NCBI GenBank assembly: GCA_022925895.1
Contig: JAKSYS010000464.1
Span: 1-50,515, forward strand
Length of the DNA stretch: 50,515 nt
From: Fragilaria crotonensis
Lineage: Eukaryota > Bacillariophyta > Fragilariophyceae > Fragilariales > Fragilariaceae
Direction: 5' to 3'
Below, in pieces: positions 11,661-23,283 of the stretch (its first letter is position 1; every line of letters starts with the position of its first letter). The notes below the pieces were generated by a model that searched no databases, had not been told where the DNA came from, and was given only the letters and a program-made list of their open reading frames with translations. The translations under genes and the position numbers were made by a program.

Positions 11661-13141
11661 ATGCCAAGAACGAGCACAAAATCAGTCACCATGAGCGAAG
11701 CAAAAACAAGAAAGACAAAGCGTATGCCACCATTAAACTTGCGTACTGATTCTAATGCTATTGTTGAACAAGGTAAAGTTTCAGACAATGCATGTTTTGT
11801 GTATGATGTTCAGAATACAACAAAGCAAATTCATTTGCCAGATGAACAAAAATCAATTGCTGTGGAGCGGGTCGTTCACATTCCAAAAAACAAAGGAGGT
11901 AAGCCTTTGTTCACGGACAACAAAAAAACCTTGAACATGAGTATGACGGCAATTTCCGTGACAAACATGACGAGCATTGTGAAAACATGTGTCAAAACAA
12001 TTATTTTTCGTAAATGCAAGTTTTATTACAGAGATGTGCATGGACGTTACAGTACGAAAGAAAACACAATGTGTGGTCAGATTGTCAAACACTGCAATAT
12101 CACCGATCCAAACGAGGACTGGTGGTACCAGATTCGCCCGATTGTTGTCAACACCATTACGGATCATCGCAACAATTGTATTAAAGCTATACAAAACGAT
12201 TTAGCGGTACGTTTTCTTGGACATAATGCTGATTGGGCTTTTTCAAAGAAAAATACTAAACAAAACTTGAAACAGGACCTTACAATTACCGTGGAGGGCG
12301 ACCTATGTATGTTTATATGAACGGGACGCAGATTGATATTGATAAGCTGTTGATGATGCGTAAGAATTGTGGATTTTACTGTGAAATTATTGATATGTAC
12401 GCACCAGCAATCGTATCCTCCAAAGAATGGAACAACAAAAGCAAGATGAAGGCGTATTGTGGAACTGACAATCCAAAGGAATTCGGAAAACATATTTTGA
12501 CTGTTAGTGACGAGGCATTCCTGTTAATTGTGCTGATCAATTACTCTGCGCACTGGTATAGCGAGATTCAGAAGAAGGCAAAAGTGGTACGTTTGCCAAT
12601 GTGAACCTTTATACGATGTATTATTTCAGGAAACTAATGCCAACGTACAAACACTGGACAGGCACACAACGCATGGACTGCTCAAGATGAACAGGAACAT
12701 GTGGTGAGTAACTTCAGAAGGTAACAAGATAATTTCAAACTTGACTAACGATTGGTATTTCTACAGATCGCAGCAAAATATACATATTCACGAAAGAAGG
12801 GGCAGAAGAACAGTTTACGCCCAGATAACGGAGGCGGAAGTGGCTGGTCTGAAGAAGGCAAACAGTACTTTGACTTTTTATACCGAGCTGTACAGGCAGA
12901 CAGAAACCAACAGGCAGGAGTAGGTGGATCCAGAAAGGACGGCATTTCATTTAACAAAGAACTGTTGAATTTCTTTTTGGGCAGACAATTTGCAGAAGAA
13001 AACACATCGCATTCAGGGATGGAAAAGCCCGTGAAAAAGAAAAAGGTAACACATCACACGTGCGATGATTTCACAGACTCCGAAGATGAAAACGACAACA
13101 GTGCAGACCCAAGTCGCATTAACAACATAATTGCAATGTAA
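11661..13141 (+). CDS. Unknown spliced protein of the second mobile cluster (diatom repeat-family-like)
   Basis: Starts at ATG 11661 with a basic N-terminus. Exon 1 runs to 12586 with a one-base frame change near 12300 (CTATGTATGTTT). Two introns are supported by phase: 12587-12661 (GTACGT...ACTAAT...ACAG) and 12704-12766 (GTGAGT...CTAAC...CTACAG). The 42-bp middle exon encodes 14 residues (AHNAWTAQDEQEHV), and the last exon (12767-13141) encodes a basic patch (TYSRKKGQK), GGGSGW and an acidic tail (TDSEDENDNS). Cys/His-containing stretches (KCKFYYRDVHGRYS, MCGQIVKHC) lie in exon 1. I recall similar hypothetical proteins as a repeated family in diatom genomes, but I know of no function. Its position next to the Myb/SANT-like gene suggests both are parts of one mobile element. 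Confidence 0.5.
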
Positions 13142-14089
13142 AGCCTTTCAGTTCCATGTGCAACCACAAGGAATACGAGACGAGCGAAGCAGAAACACCG
13201 TCATAAAAATAAGAGAATACTTAAATCAACATTCAGGTAAATGCAAACGACGATATATTTTAGGAAGACTTCGCAATGCTTATTTACCAGACACGAGCAA
13301 AGTAAAAACAAACACTGGCCACTCGTGTTGACTGGGACGCTGCTCGGTTAAACCAGCATCAGTTAAACATACTTCATGTCAGAGGTTACGTAAACACTTA
13401 CTTGCTTGTGCTAGTAGGGTCCGAAACAAATACGTCGGAGAAAGAAAAAAGAACCGACAAATACGTATTGTACACATGGTAGTAATGAGCCTAAGACCAT
13501 GTTTTCTGACCTTGTTTGTTACAGAAACAATGAAAATATTACACGAATTTACTGAGGGACATTTTCAGAAATACGAACAAAAAGCTCGTAGGTGGAGAAG
13601 ATCGCTGAGCTGTATATCTCGTGAGTACCCGAAAAAACAATCCAAGAACCTGAACTAATTTTTTTCGAATTTACGTCTTGTAGACGGATTTGCACCCTTA
13701 GATGTATATGAACAATGTCAGCTCAGAACTACTGAGGTGATTACTTCATACACACTACACAGCAAACTTCTTCTTTTCGAATATCTAATTCAGGAATTGA
13801 AATTCATGATCACAAATGAAGAAGTGGTATAGTTCATATATTTAGAGTTCAAGAGTTCAGGAATCCCACCCGAGTGTTAGTAAAAATGAGTCAGTGAAAT
13901 TCAGGAATTGAAATTTTGGAGCTCAGGAATGCAAAGTATGAGCTCCTATGCAAGAGATGAAAAAGTTCAGGAAAAATAAATTTCAGAGTTCAGGAATACG
14001 AGGAAACCCGCTTCATACACATGATGTACAAGCTCTTTAGTCCTAAGTTTTTACCTATATTTTAGGTAAAAATTATGAACAAAAAATTA
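13142..14089. repeat. Region with scattered TTCAGGAAT repeats and a hairpin
   Basis: No gene supported. Between about 13785 and 14000 the word TTCAGGAAT or a close variant recurs about five times, twice extended to TTCAGGAATTGAAATT. At 14047-14071 there is a 9-bp perfect stem around a 7-nt AT loop (TTTTTACCT / AGGTAAAAA). The repeats look like remains of a minisatellite or of a mobile-element end. I see no inverted partner for them. Confidence 0.4.
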
Positions 14090-14184
14090 TCATATCAAAG
14101 ATAATTGGTTTTTCATATCCAAGAGCCGACTTGGTTTTGGCACCCTTAGATGTTGTTTGGTAGAGGATGTTACAGTAGAATTTT

Positions 14185-14435
14185 TGCACAGTAAGGATTG
14201 CACTGTAGAAGGTAGCATGGTAGTAGGGAGCATTGTAGGGGATTGCACGGTAGGAGGTTGCACGATAGGAGGTTGCGCGGTAGGAGGTTGCACGGTAGGG
14301 GATTGCACGGTAGAGGATTGCACGGTAGGTGGTAGCACGGTAGGTTGATGCACGGTAGAAGATTGCACTGTCAGTAATGGCACGGTAAGAAGAGACTGCG
14401 CGGTAGGAAATGGTGCGTTGGTGGCGGACAGCACA
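14185..14435. repeat. 15-bp tandem repeat array (GATTGCACGGTAGGA-type)
   Basis: About sixteen imperfect 15-bp units (consensus GATTGCACGGTAGGA, with GGTAGCACGGTAGGG-like variants). Because 15 is a multiple of three, both strands stay open. On the minus strand the array would encode (P/S)-P/S-T-V-Q pentapeptides within an open frame at 14686-14090; on the plus strand, C-T-V-G-G repeats. The minus frame has a plausible non-repeat N-terminus (MEKLKDLMPLFQPLL...) but no recognisable domain. I call it a repeat rather than a gene. Confidence 0.6.
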
Positions 14436-14686
14436 GTACAAGGACTCCGAATTGATTGCATAGGAGAGTTTTGAGCGGTAGAGTCTCGTTGCGCAGTACT
14501 ATGTGGTTTGGTAGAGGTATGCACGGTACGGTAGGAATCAGAAATCACTGGATTGTTACGGATCACTCGAGAGCACCACGGGAGCAAGGTACAGAGAATT
14601 TCAACGTCGTAGAAAAAGTACTGGATTTGCATGTAGGATGTGAGCAATGGCTGGAAAAGGGGCATCAAATCTTTCAGCTTTTCCAT

Positions 14687-16540
14687 CGTTCTGCTGGTTC
14701 CTCTGGCTGCATTGCAGCATGGCTTGAATGGTTGTTGCTGTTGAAGGTGAGGGAATCAAGTGGCATACGGAGGTGAGAGGGCTCGGAGGCCCTCTCTTTC
14801 ATGGTACTAGCTGTGCTCTTTTTCCTCGTAGAAATTATACTAGGTTTTCACATAGACGCTTGCGACTTTGCCCGGAGTGAAAATTCTCCGGTTGAAGATC
14901 ATAGTAATGTTTTCTGTGATAATGAGATGGCTGCAAAGAATTCAACCAGGCAGGAGTCAACCTTGAAGAAGAAACATCAGACAATGGGGTACCATTGCAC
15001 CTGTGAGCTTCAGGCTGTGAGGATGGTGCAGGGATTACTGAGGAGGATGAGGAGACTTACCTGCTAGATATCTTTACAAAGCTCGTCCTGGCAGGACCTA
15101 AGCCTTAGAATTTATCACAACGCATCCAATGGTAATGTGATGGCAATTTACCTGCAAAGCAGGTATCTGGCCTTGGCCTAGAGGCATAGGTGTGAATGGG
15201 CTAAATCTACTTGGAAATGGATACCCAGACAGCCTCTGGTGTCAAGGTGTTTTGTGAGGAGTGCAAAGCAATCCAGGCGCAACTGCATCACCAGCCAATG
15301 GATCAGTATTTAACTTGTAGGGACTGAACAAATTCAACTGTGTTTTATCAGATTTCTCTGTGTTTTGCTTCTACCTTTGTTCTATCCTTTCCACTAATGC
15401 CCTGATGCACCACACCAATAATGGATTACCACTAGTTACAGCATCATTTACTCATCATAAGCACCTGCAACTCACTTGGTCCCAAGGTACTATAGCAGTG
15501 TTGTTCACAAGTTGTAGATAAGTTTAGTTCTGGTTGGAGTGAATTACCCTACTGTGCTACAGCTACATTCACCAGAACAGGGTTTGCATTTTATCAAACT
15601 CGAAGGCCACTTGGAGGTCGGAGGTCTACGAGGATTTCGAGACTTGCAGCACACAAACAAAATTATGTCCACTTGCATATAACACAAAGGTGTGTTGAGA
15701 ATCCCAGATATTGTGAGTGTGGTACCACAGTACTTGCTCTGGTTATGGGGTGATAACTGCAGTTGTCAGGCCTTGACAATATCAGCATAGTAAAAGTTAT
15801 GAGTTTAGGATCTAACTTAAACTCCTCTTCCAGGTCCCTTTCTCTGTCTCTCCAGAACCTTCTTCTGTCTTCTTCCTTCTTTGTGTCTCCTTCTTGTCCT
15901 TCCCAGTTCTTTTATAGTGGACTTCTGTCCAATCTCCTACATGTTTAATGTTCTCCATTGACTTTCCATAGTTTTCGTCCTCCAATGGAATCTTGGTTTG
16001 TTGGACTCTTTGGAAATCCGTAGCGCGATTAATTTCAAATTCTTTATCCCAGTTCATTCCGTCCGAAGTTCGAATCTCTCTCAGCTTCGCCAACGACAGT
16101 ATTTACTGTCTCACCGGTACTGGACTTATCCAGTAGCCTACTATCCTCGACAAAGGTGTGCCAAGGTTGCGGAGTTACTATGAAATTTTGAGTGAACGTT
16201 CTGGAACGAGACAACGTCGGAAAAAAATCATGAGAAGATCGCGGACCTCCGAAAAGCAAAAAACTCTCGATAGAACGAGCCTGAAGTCGACATACCACAT
16301 ACCAGGTACAAGTACTACATACTGTGGTGTCTTGTATCGTTGTACATGATTCACAACGCTTGCTCACGACTCAGAGAAACGATTTCATGACAATTGTCTG
16401 AACAATTAACCTTAAGACAATTCAATTAAATACTTCCTAGTAACCGACTACACCTTTTCACATCTCATAACCTACGTCGAGAAAGTACAAGTTGCCGCGA
16501 TCCCTGAAGTCAAACCTCAATCCGCTTCGTATCTCACAAT
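14687..16540. other. Long interval without a supported gene; possible LTR-like remnant
   Basis: About 1.85 kb with no convincing coding sequence. Short open frames exist but have no family features. Around 15694 the sequence TGTTGAGAATCCCAGATATTG resembles the start of diatom copia-type LTRs as I remember them, and a pyrimidine-rich CTCTGTCTCTCC stretch near 15840 is also LTR-like. I could not identify a matching end, a primer-binding site or a target duplication. Confidence 0.3.
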
Positions 16541-17707
16541 CTAGGCCGAGAAAGTACAAGTCGCTGGATCGAATTTGCTCAAGTCAAATCTCGACGCGGC
16601 GACTTTAGCTCTCGTCGCCTGCAAATCAGCTCCATACGATCTATGCAAATAATCAGGCAACTTCCTGGCCAACACTTCCTGGCCCAATTTCCAAGCCGCC
16701 TCGGCTTCGGAAGGGGTGTGGAGACCCGCCAAGATTCGAGCATACGAGAAAGCGTAATCGAAGCGGAGGGCTTGGCAGTACTGGGCCGGAGTAAGTTCGA
16801 ACACAATCGACGTCCAAAATGCAGTTTGGGCGACACCAGCATGTCCGCTTGGCCACGACGGATGAGTCGGAGAACCTTGTGGATATGCTGTGAACTGTGT
16901 TGCCGCAGTCAAACTCCACCCCTCAATGATTGGAATCAAATCAGCTGGGACGCCATCTTCGGCGGTGAGTTCTCCTTGAGCAATCAAAAAAGCAATTTCC
17001 TCAGGGCGCGGACGACCGAAGGCCCATTTGAACACGTATGTGTAGGGCTGGATAGTGGCGATCGTCCACGCACTGATGGCGACATTGCGATGCTGGATTC
17101 CGATAGGATCGTTGACAGAACGGAAAGGAATAATTGTAGGATCAAGCTTGGCCCTCTGAGCGACAAAGGTTTGGAGCAGCTGAGTAGCCAGAACATTGGG
17201 GAAGTCGTTATTGACAACTTGAGCCACTTGGGGGAGGGTAGTGGCGCTGGACCAAACATCTGGAAGCGTGAAGAGCGACGAGGCAGTGCCATTCGCTCGA
17301 CGAGCAACTTGATAGTTAACAACAAATCGAAATTCTTGCCAGAAATGATCATTGCTATCAGTAGTGGGATAAGAAGGAAGAGTTCCAAGATAACGAAGAT
17401 AGGAGAACGCGTTCCTTCCTTTTCCGCCCTTGAGAATAGGTTCACCCTTAACCTCGGGGTCATTTGGACCCAGAGGGGAGGCCGCATTCGTCAGAGTTTT
17501 AAGAACGGTTGCAACGTTGCCTTGAATCGGATAGTCTTCCTTTTTCCAAGGCAAGTAAAGGGGTGCAAGACTTGCGTTGATAAATGGAGTTTTGGAGAAA
17601 CGAATACCCAAATCAGTTCCTTGAGCCGTTCCCCCCTTAGCAAGGGCAAAAAACAAGACGGAGAGAAAGCCCATAGCAAGGAGGCTGCTTGGATGTTTAT
17701 TGGCCAT
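16541..17707 (-). CDS. Secreted vanadium-dependent haloperoxidase / PAP2-superfamily protein
   Basis: A single exon of 388 codons from ATG 17707. This start gives a clean signal peptide (hydrophobic LLAMGFLSVLFFALAKGG, cleavage likely near GTAQG); an upstream ATG at 17776 would hide it. The vanadate/phosphate-binding signature is complete: K and RP in FKWAFGRPRPEE, SGH in HPSWPSGHAG, and R with H six residues later in YARILAGLHTPSE. This order is shared by vanadium haloperoxidases and PAP2 acid phosphatases. The overall length and long N-terminal helical part favour the haloperoxidase-like branch. Such enzymes oxidise halides with H2O2, usually outside the cell in algae, consistent with the signal peptide. 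Sequence alone does not distinguish haloperoxidase from phosphatase activity, nor bromide from chloride preference. Confidence 0.75.
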   Translation of the reverse strand: MANKHPSSLLAMGFLSVLFFALAKGGTAQGTDLGIRFSKTPFINASLAPLYLPWKKEDYPIQGNVATVLKTLTNAASPLGPNDPEVKGEPILKGGKGRNAFSYLRYLGTLPSYPTTDSNDHFWQEFRFVVNYQVARRANGTASSLFTLPDVWSSATTLPQVAQVVNNDFPNVLATQLLQTFVAQRAKLDPTIIPFRSVNDPIGIQHRNVAISAWTIATIQPYTYVFKWAFGRPRPEEIAFLIAQGELTAEDGVPADLIPIIEGWSLTAATQFTAYPQGSPTHPSWPSGHAGVAQTAFWTSIVFELTPAQYCQALRFDYAFSYARILAGLHTPSEAEAAWKLGQEVLARKLPDYLHRSYGADLQATRAKVAASRFDLSKFDPATCTFSA

Positions 17708-18379
17708 GGTTCGCGAACGTGGTGCAAGGAACTGGTTCTGGACGAACGATAGTCGACTTTCCAAATTTGTGAGCACATTTGAAGCAAACGGAGGATTGCA
17801 TGTTAACGCCTAATCTCTTCTTCAGACTGCATCTACAAATATTCAATGTCAAATCAAGGAGGTTCTGGATTTTTTTCTCTCCTCGTAATAAAATCTTGTA
17901 GCGTCTGCGAAGATAGGAGGCAAAGTTTCGGAACCCCTGTAGCGGGGCCTTCCTGAGTGCCGGTTAGGGTGCATGTCTGGGGTTATGGATCACGTCTGGA
18001 GAATCTTCATAGTTAGATTAGGATCTGGCGGAGCATATTGACCAAACTTTAACTTCGCAAAACCAACTGAATGGCAATGTAGATTCTATTTCGACATACG
18101 TTGATGTAGATTAACATGAAATTTTCATGTGTTTATCATCTGACGTATTTCACCACATGTTCATATCTCCCTTTGGACTCTCGACCAACGCGACAGGATT
18201 GAGATCTGACGTCAATGCATTCATATGATAGCCGCATGAGCGCTATTGGGACGTGAGCGTTTGATGGGATCGCAGGATTGTGCCTTCGAAGGTGTTCTCG
18301 CCCAGTCCGGTGCAGGCAATGTGAATCATTTCATGTGTATTATGTGTAATCAGAATCTGTGGTTACACATCGAAGCAAT
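17708..18379. other. Upstream region of the haloperoxidase-like gene
   Basis: About 670 bp without a gene; it should contain the promoter of the minus-strand gene ending at 16541. No repeat or clear promoter element was recognised. Confidence 0.3.
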
Positions 18380-19640
18380 TCAATGAGCTGTTCCGTGTTC
18401 CTTCAGTCCCCAATCTTCTGAGTCATCCGCACTGTAAGAATTGAAGAAAAAAATGGACAGCTGTATTGGATGTGCTGGACGTTGCTCCAGATCCAGCATT
18501 CTGTCTGGGTAACATTCACCGTTACTGAATATACTGCACGGTTTTGATCCTGGAGAGCCAGTGGCAGGCCAAGTTGGACGCGCTGGCAGCCCACCATGAA
18601 GCCCATCTTCGACAGCTCTAGACGGCACATAACGGGGACAGTGTCAATGTTTCCGACTTACTTAACAACAGTTGATCATCCCGAGGAAGAGAGCGAGTGT
18701 GAGTCGACGGTGGACGTGCAAAGCGACGACCACAAAATTGAAGGGCAGGACAACGATGATACTGCGCTCAACGTAGTCGAAACGAAATCAACGTCGGAAT
18801 CATTAGGTTCATCGTAATTATGGCGGCATGGATGCTGACGAACCGGTTCCAGAGGAGTTGGCGAATCCACATCAGGAACGGGCGAGGCAGTCCGTCGAAT
18901 GAGCGGAATTGCGTACGATTGGGATCGGCCATTGTCGTGAATATGGCATCGCTCGGTTGAGGTACTGTGTTCGGAGCCGCAGGCATGATTTCATCGCCAG
19001 AACTCTGCCACAATTATGGCATGCAAGTCCGATGAAAATCTTGAATGCTGGGCCAAGCCTGCTGAAATATTCCGATGCCTCTTGTGCTGCCACCAGAAAA
19101 CACGATTCGCGTGTTCTCCAAGTCTGCAGTGCATTCCGATAATACGGAACCCCGTAGATTACCATGAACACGTTTGTCTAGTCGTGTCCGTCTGGACCGC
19201 AAGGGTAACGATCAGGATCACATGGCACCATTACGAATTGCCAACCTACACGTTCACGTCCCGACGCAGATCGATTTGGAGAATTCGTACAGAAACGCAC
19301 AAATTGAAGAAGCTTCCTTGTCGGTAGGAATCATGCTGACCAAGGTGGAGCATTTGTGAAGGCATTGTCAGCCACCGAAGTGACGTGGTCCACAACGGCG
19401 TCTATTCTTGCAAAGGCTCATGCACAATGCAATACGTCGTGCATGTTGCAAATCGAGTGCCTTGGAGTCTTTTTCCAGGGAGCCGGCCTTTCGGTTCTCA
19501 AATCGGACCCCCAACTCCGTTTTACCATGGCAGTGTACGAACATGTAAAGGGGCCGTTTGGCGTTTGACGAAATTTCTCTGCGGTTCCGAGCAATTGTGA
19601 TTCTACCGGTAGTGATTTGAGATGATGCCCTTATAATCCT
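18380..19640. other. Possible degenerate gene or old mobile element, unresolved
   Basis: This is a relatively GC-rich stretch with short frames on both strands and frequent stops. On + there is an acidic segment (18596-18817) and a coding-looking stretch crossing two frames at 19174-19566 (IDLENSYRNAQIEEASLS, then MLTKVEH and LSATEVTWSTTASILAKAHAQC). On - there are other frames of similar length. I recognise no family, and the stops suggest a decayed gene. It could also be a non-coding RNA region or chance. Confidence 0.25.
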
Positions 19641-20240
19641 CATGATCATAAGTTATCAGTCATCGACTTCAGTTTAGCATCACCATGCTTAAGTCAGCTC
19701 TCACTCATGCTGGTACTAACAACAAGAGCAACGCTGTCTTCCTGAAGTTTGTGCAATGAATGTACAGAATCAATAGGACATGAGGGAGGAGGAGTGCATG
19801 TTCAAAACGTCGAACTTCAAATGTTAGGGCGTGATGACGATCGCCTCTAACTTTTTGGTGACCACCATGGAGTCATGGATACATTTTCGCAAACTTAAAT
19901 CCAACAACACTAATAAAATCTTGTCATTGACGTTACGGTAATGGTAGTTCTTCACTCATAATAACCTATTCAATATAGGGTGTGTGATGTATGATGTGTG
20001 TATGATGGTCGAAACTTCCGTGTGCCTGTGTTTCGTCGTACTTGTACTGGAGCATTTTTACTCGAGTACCTGGTACTTCTACCGGTATAGTCATTGGACA
20101 GTGCTACTGGTAGGAGGACGAGTACGCACTTACACCTTCGTCACAACAAGCATTGCCACTGTCTCATGTCATTCCAAGAAGACCTTAAAGCTATTGGACT
20201 GCGGTATACTCCAGAGTAGATCTCTAGAACAGATGCACAC
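19641..20240. other. Upstream region of the ClpC-type gene
   Basis: About 600 bp without a gene. It contains a TGTGTGATG-rich stretch (19980-20010) and several GTAC words shortly before the ATG at 20241. It probably holds the promoter and 5' UTR of the chaperone gene. Confidence 0.3.
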
Positions 20241-23088
20241 ATGGACCGAAAGGCTTTATCGGGTTGCACTAGGTGTTGGCAAACTGTTTTATTGCCATCG
20301 CCGTTGATCCTTAGACTGCTAGGCTGTTTTCTTGTAATTCTGAACAGATCTGGATGTGATGCTTTCGTTCGATCAGGAGTGTCCGTTTCAACATCAGTAC
20401 AAGGTCGCCAACAATACAAACAGCATCATAAACATTCAGGCGTGCATGGAGCTGCGTTTCTATTACCGGGTCACCGCACTTCAAAATTGTCAACGACGGC
20501 TGTCAATCTTGTGTTTCATAGACTATCCGATGATTGCATTGCAGCTCTCAATGTGGCTCAAGAGCAAGCGTCATTGCTGCAACAAGAGGAAATAACCAAT
20601 CCAATCATGTTGCTCGGTATCGTAGATTCACCACAAAGAGCCAAGAGTACATTGGACAAGTTTGGAATTACATGGCAAGCAGTTCGACAAGTCCTCAATA
20701 ATCTCATGGTTTCAAGTTCAATGTCAACCCCAAGACCGTCGGACTTTACCAATGCCAAATCAGATCTCCCGTACAGCAAGGAATTGCAGGCAACTCTCAA
20801 TGAGGCAGGGAAGCTTTCGACTTTAATGGGATCGCCAACCATCAATTCGGAACACGTTCTTCTTGCGCTTTTCGAATACAAGGAAGTTAATGGTCAGCCA
20901 CAAGCTAGTGGCAGAGGAGACAGTTGTGCGGCAATGGAAATTGTGGAACACATTGATGCCACTCTAGATGGAGAAGAAATTTGTCAGTCGTTATTGCGAA
21001 CGCTGTTGGAAGAAAGAGTGGAGGAAAATCTGAAAGCCAAGGAACTGGCTCAAGCCAAAGATTCCGAGACCAAACCAGCATCGATCTTGTCGGAGTTTGG
21101 CATTGATCTGACTCAACGAGCACGTGAAGGCAAATTAGATTTGGTCCACGAACGCGATGAAGAAATCTGGAACTGTTTGAGGATCCTCGTGCGACGTCGG
21201 AAGAAGAATGCATGTCTCATTGGTGAACCAGGTGTGGGGAAAAGCGCCATTGTCGAGGGGATTGCTCAAGTCCTTGTCTCTGATGAATGCCCACCCTTGT
21301 TGAAAGGATATCGCATTGTGGCGCTTGAGCTGGGAACACTCATCGCAGGAACAAAGTATCGTGGAGAGTTTGAAGAGCGAATCCGTGCCGTCATCAAGGA
21401 AGTTACAGACGAAGGTGCAGTACCAACGATACTTTTCTTGGATGAAATTCACACATTGGTTGGTTCAGGATCGACCGACAGCGGTGGGATGAACGCCGCT
21501 GGGTTGCTCAAGCCTGCTTTGGCTCGAAGGGAATTGCAGATATTGGGGGCAACTACAATATCAGAGTTCCAGAAGTATATTGCGAAAGATGCCGCCCTTG
21601 AACGGCGACTACAGTCTGTACTGGTGAAGGAGCCAACCGTGGACCAGACCATTAACATTTTGCAGGCGCTGCAGCCGTCTTACGAAAGACACCACGGTGT
21701 GAAGTTTATGTGGGAAAGCATTGTGGCAGCTGTGAAACTTTCGGACCGATACATTGGGGACAGATTCCTTCCTGACAAGGCAATTGATATCCTTGATGAG
21801 GCGGGCGCTCTCTGTCATCTTAGAAAATCTTCAGGCGGTACACACATTGTTGACGCGCAGATGGTGGCAAACATTGTGAGTGAATGGTCCAATATTCCAG
21901 TCGGTAAATTGAGCGATGACGACATGGATCGGCTGCAAGGCCTAGAGGACGAAATTTCCAGTCGTGTGAAAGGACAGGAGCGTGCAGTGAAGACAGTTGT
22001 GAAGGCGGTGCGTCGTGCTCGAAGTGGTATGCGCAATCCACGAAGGCCCATAGCCTCTCTTCTCATGTGTGGAGTCACGGGAACTGGAAAGACTGAGCTG
22101 TGTAAGACGCTCGCTGATACCTATTTCGGATCTGAAAAGGATATGATTCGTATTGACATGTCAGAGTATATGGAAAAGCACTCCGTGTCAAGGCTTACTG
22201 GTCCTCCACCAGGTTATGAAGGATATGTAAGTACTTCCATTATCCATTTGTTGGATCTCCTATAATAGATTCTTAACTCTTAACCTATGGCTCATCGTGG
22301 TAATTCAGGACGAAGGTGGGCAGCTTACGGAAGCTGTGCGCCGAGCTCCGCATTCACTGGTTCTCCTCGACGAGGTGGAAAAGGCACATCCTGACGTGCT
22401 CAATATTCTGCTGCAGGTTATGGAAGATGGCATCTTGACAGACGGAAAAGGAAGGACAATCTGTTTTAAGAACACCATTCTTGTCCTGACTTCAAACACA
22501 GGAAGTAAGCGCATTCTTGAGCTATCGAGAATGCATGATGGAAGACCTGAGTATTCCCAGCTTGTGGTCGCTGTGAAGAGGGAGTTAGAGGCGACCATGA
22601 AACCGGAGTTGTTGAACAGAATTGATGAAATTGTTGTTTTTGAGCCACTTTCTGACGAAGAGCTGACATTGATTGCTGCCATGATGGTCGTTGAAATTAC
22701 GGTGCGCGCACAGATGGAACGGGGTATCGACATTACCGTGACTCGGGCTCTCACGAAGAAGGTCGTGGAAGAGGGTCGAAAGTCGGCAGGTCAATTCGGT
22801 GCTCGACCAATGCGACGGGCAGTACAGCGTATTGTTGAGGACCCAGTAAGTGACGCCATCGTACAAGGTTTTCTTGCAGCAGACGACAGTGCAGTCTTCG
22901 ATTTAGTTGAAAATGCAGATGCATTTGATGGTTCCTATCAAGTTGCAGTGACGAGATCTCGGGACGCTGCAACACTGTACATTGATATCGAGGAGTCAAA
23001 TCGAGATACTCTTGTGGAGGAGCCTGATGCTATGGTTGAAGCAGACCCTGCACCAGAGGAGCTCAATGGATCTATTGTGGAGCGGTGA
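20241..23088 (+). CDS. Plastid-targeted ClpC-type Hsp100 AAA+ unfoldase
   Basis: Two exons (20241-22226, 22309-23088) joined by a GTAAGT...TTCAG intron of 82 bp give 921 residues. The N-terminus has a hydrophobic core (LILRLLGCFLVIL) ending CDAFVRSG, an ASAFAP-like bipartite plastid signal. A Clp N-domain follows (about residues 95-220). D1 has Walker A GEPGVGKS (about 328), Walker B LFLDEIHT (about 400) and the GTKYRGEFEER pore segment. D2 has Walker A GVTGTGKT (about 612), Walker B LLDEVEKAHP (about 680) and GPPPGYEGY. The segment between D1 and D2 is short, as in ClpC, without the long ClpB middle domain. ClpC feeds substrates to ClpP in the plastid stroma. Diatom plastid genomes usually carry their own clpC, so this nuclear copy is a divergent additional paralogue. 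I did not see a clear ClpP-docking IGF loop. It converges on the UBA gene. Confidence 0.85.
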
Positions 23089-23283
23089 GGTACAGGCCAC
23101 TCCATCCCTACAAGATGCTATAACGTATAGAGTCCCATACAATAAATCATGGTTCTCATATCAGATGAGAAACGTTGAAATTCAACTACGATGATGACCA
23201 AGGGATGGTCACAAGGCTATTAGTTGAGAAGCATTCATGGGAACAGAACTGATCTCAAAATGGAATACAATCCCATCATGAGA

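Noticed and set aside
14801..15067. 88-codon plus-strand frame with hydrophobic start
   Set aside because: Starts like a signal peptide but has no further features, conserved pattern or supporting context.
15694..15941. Possible solo copia LTR starting TGTTGAGAATCCC
   Set aside because: No convincing CA end, no 5-bp duplication, no primer-binding site; mentioned only as a weak possibility in the interval description.
16643..17752. Plus-strand open frame of 369 codons opposite the haloperoxidase-like gene
   Set aside because: The minus-strand frame has the complete active-site signature; the opposite frame is a by-product of codon usage.
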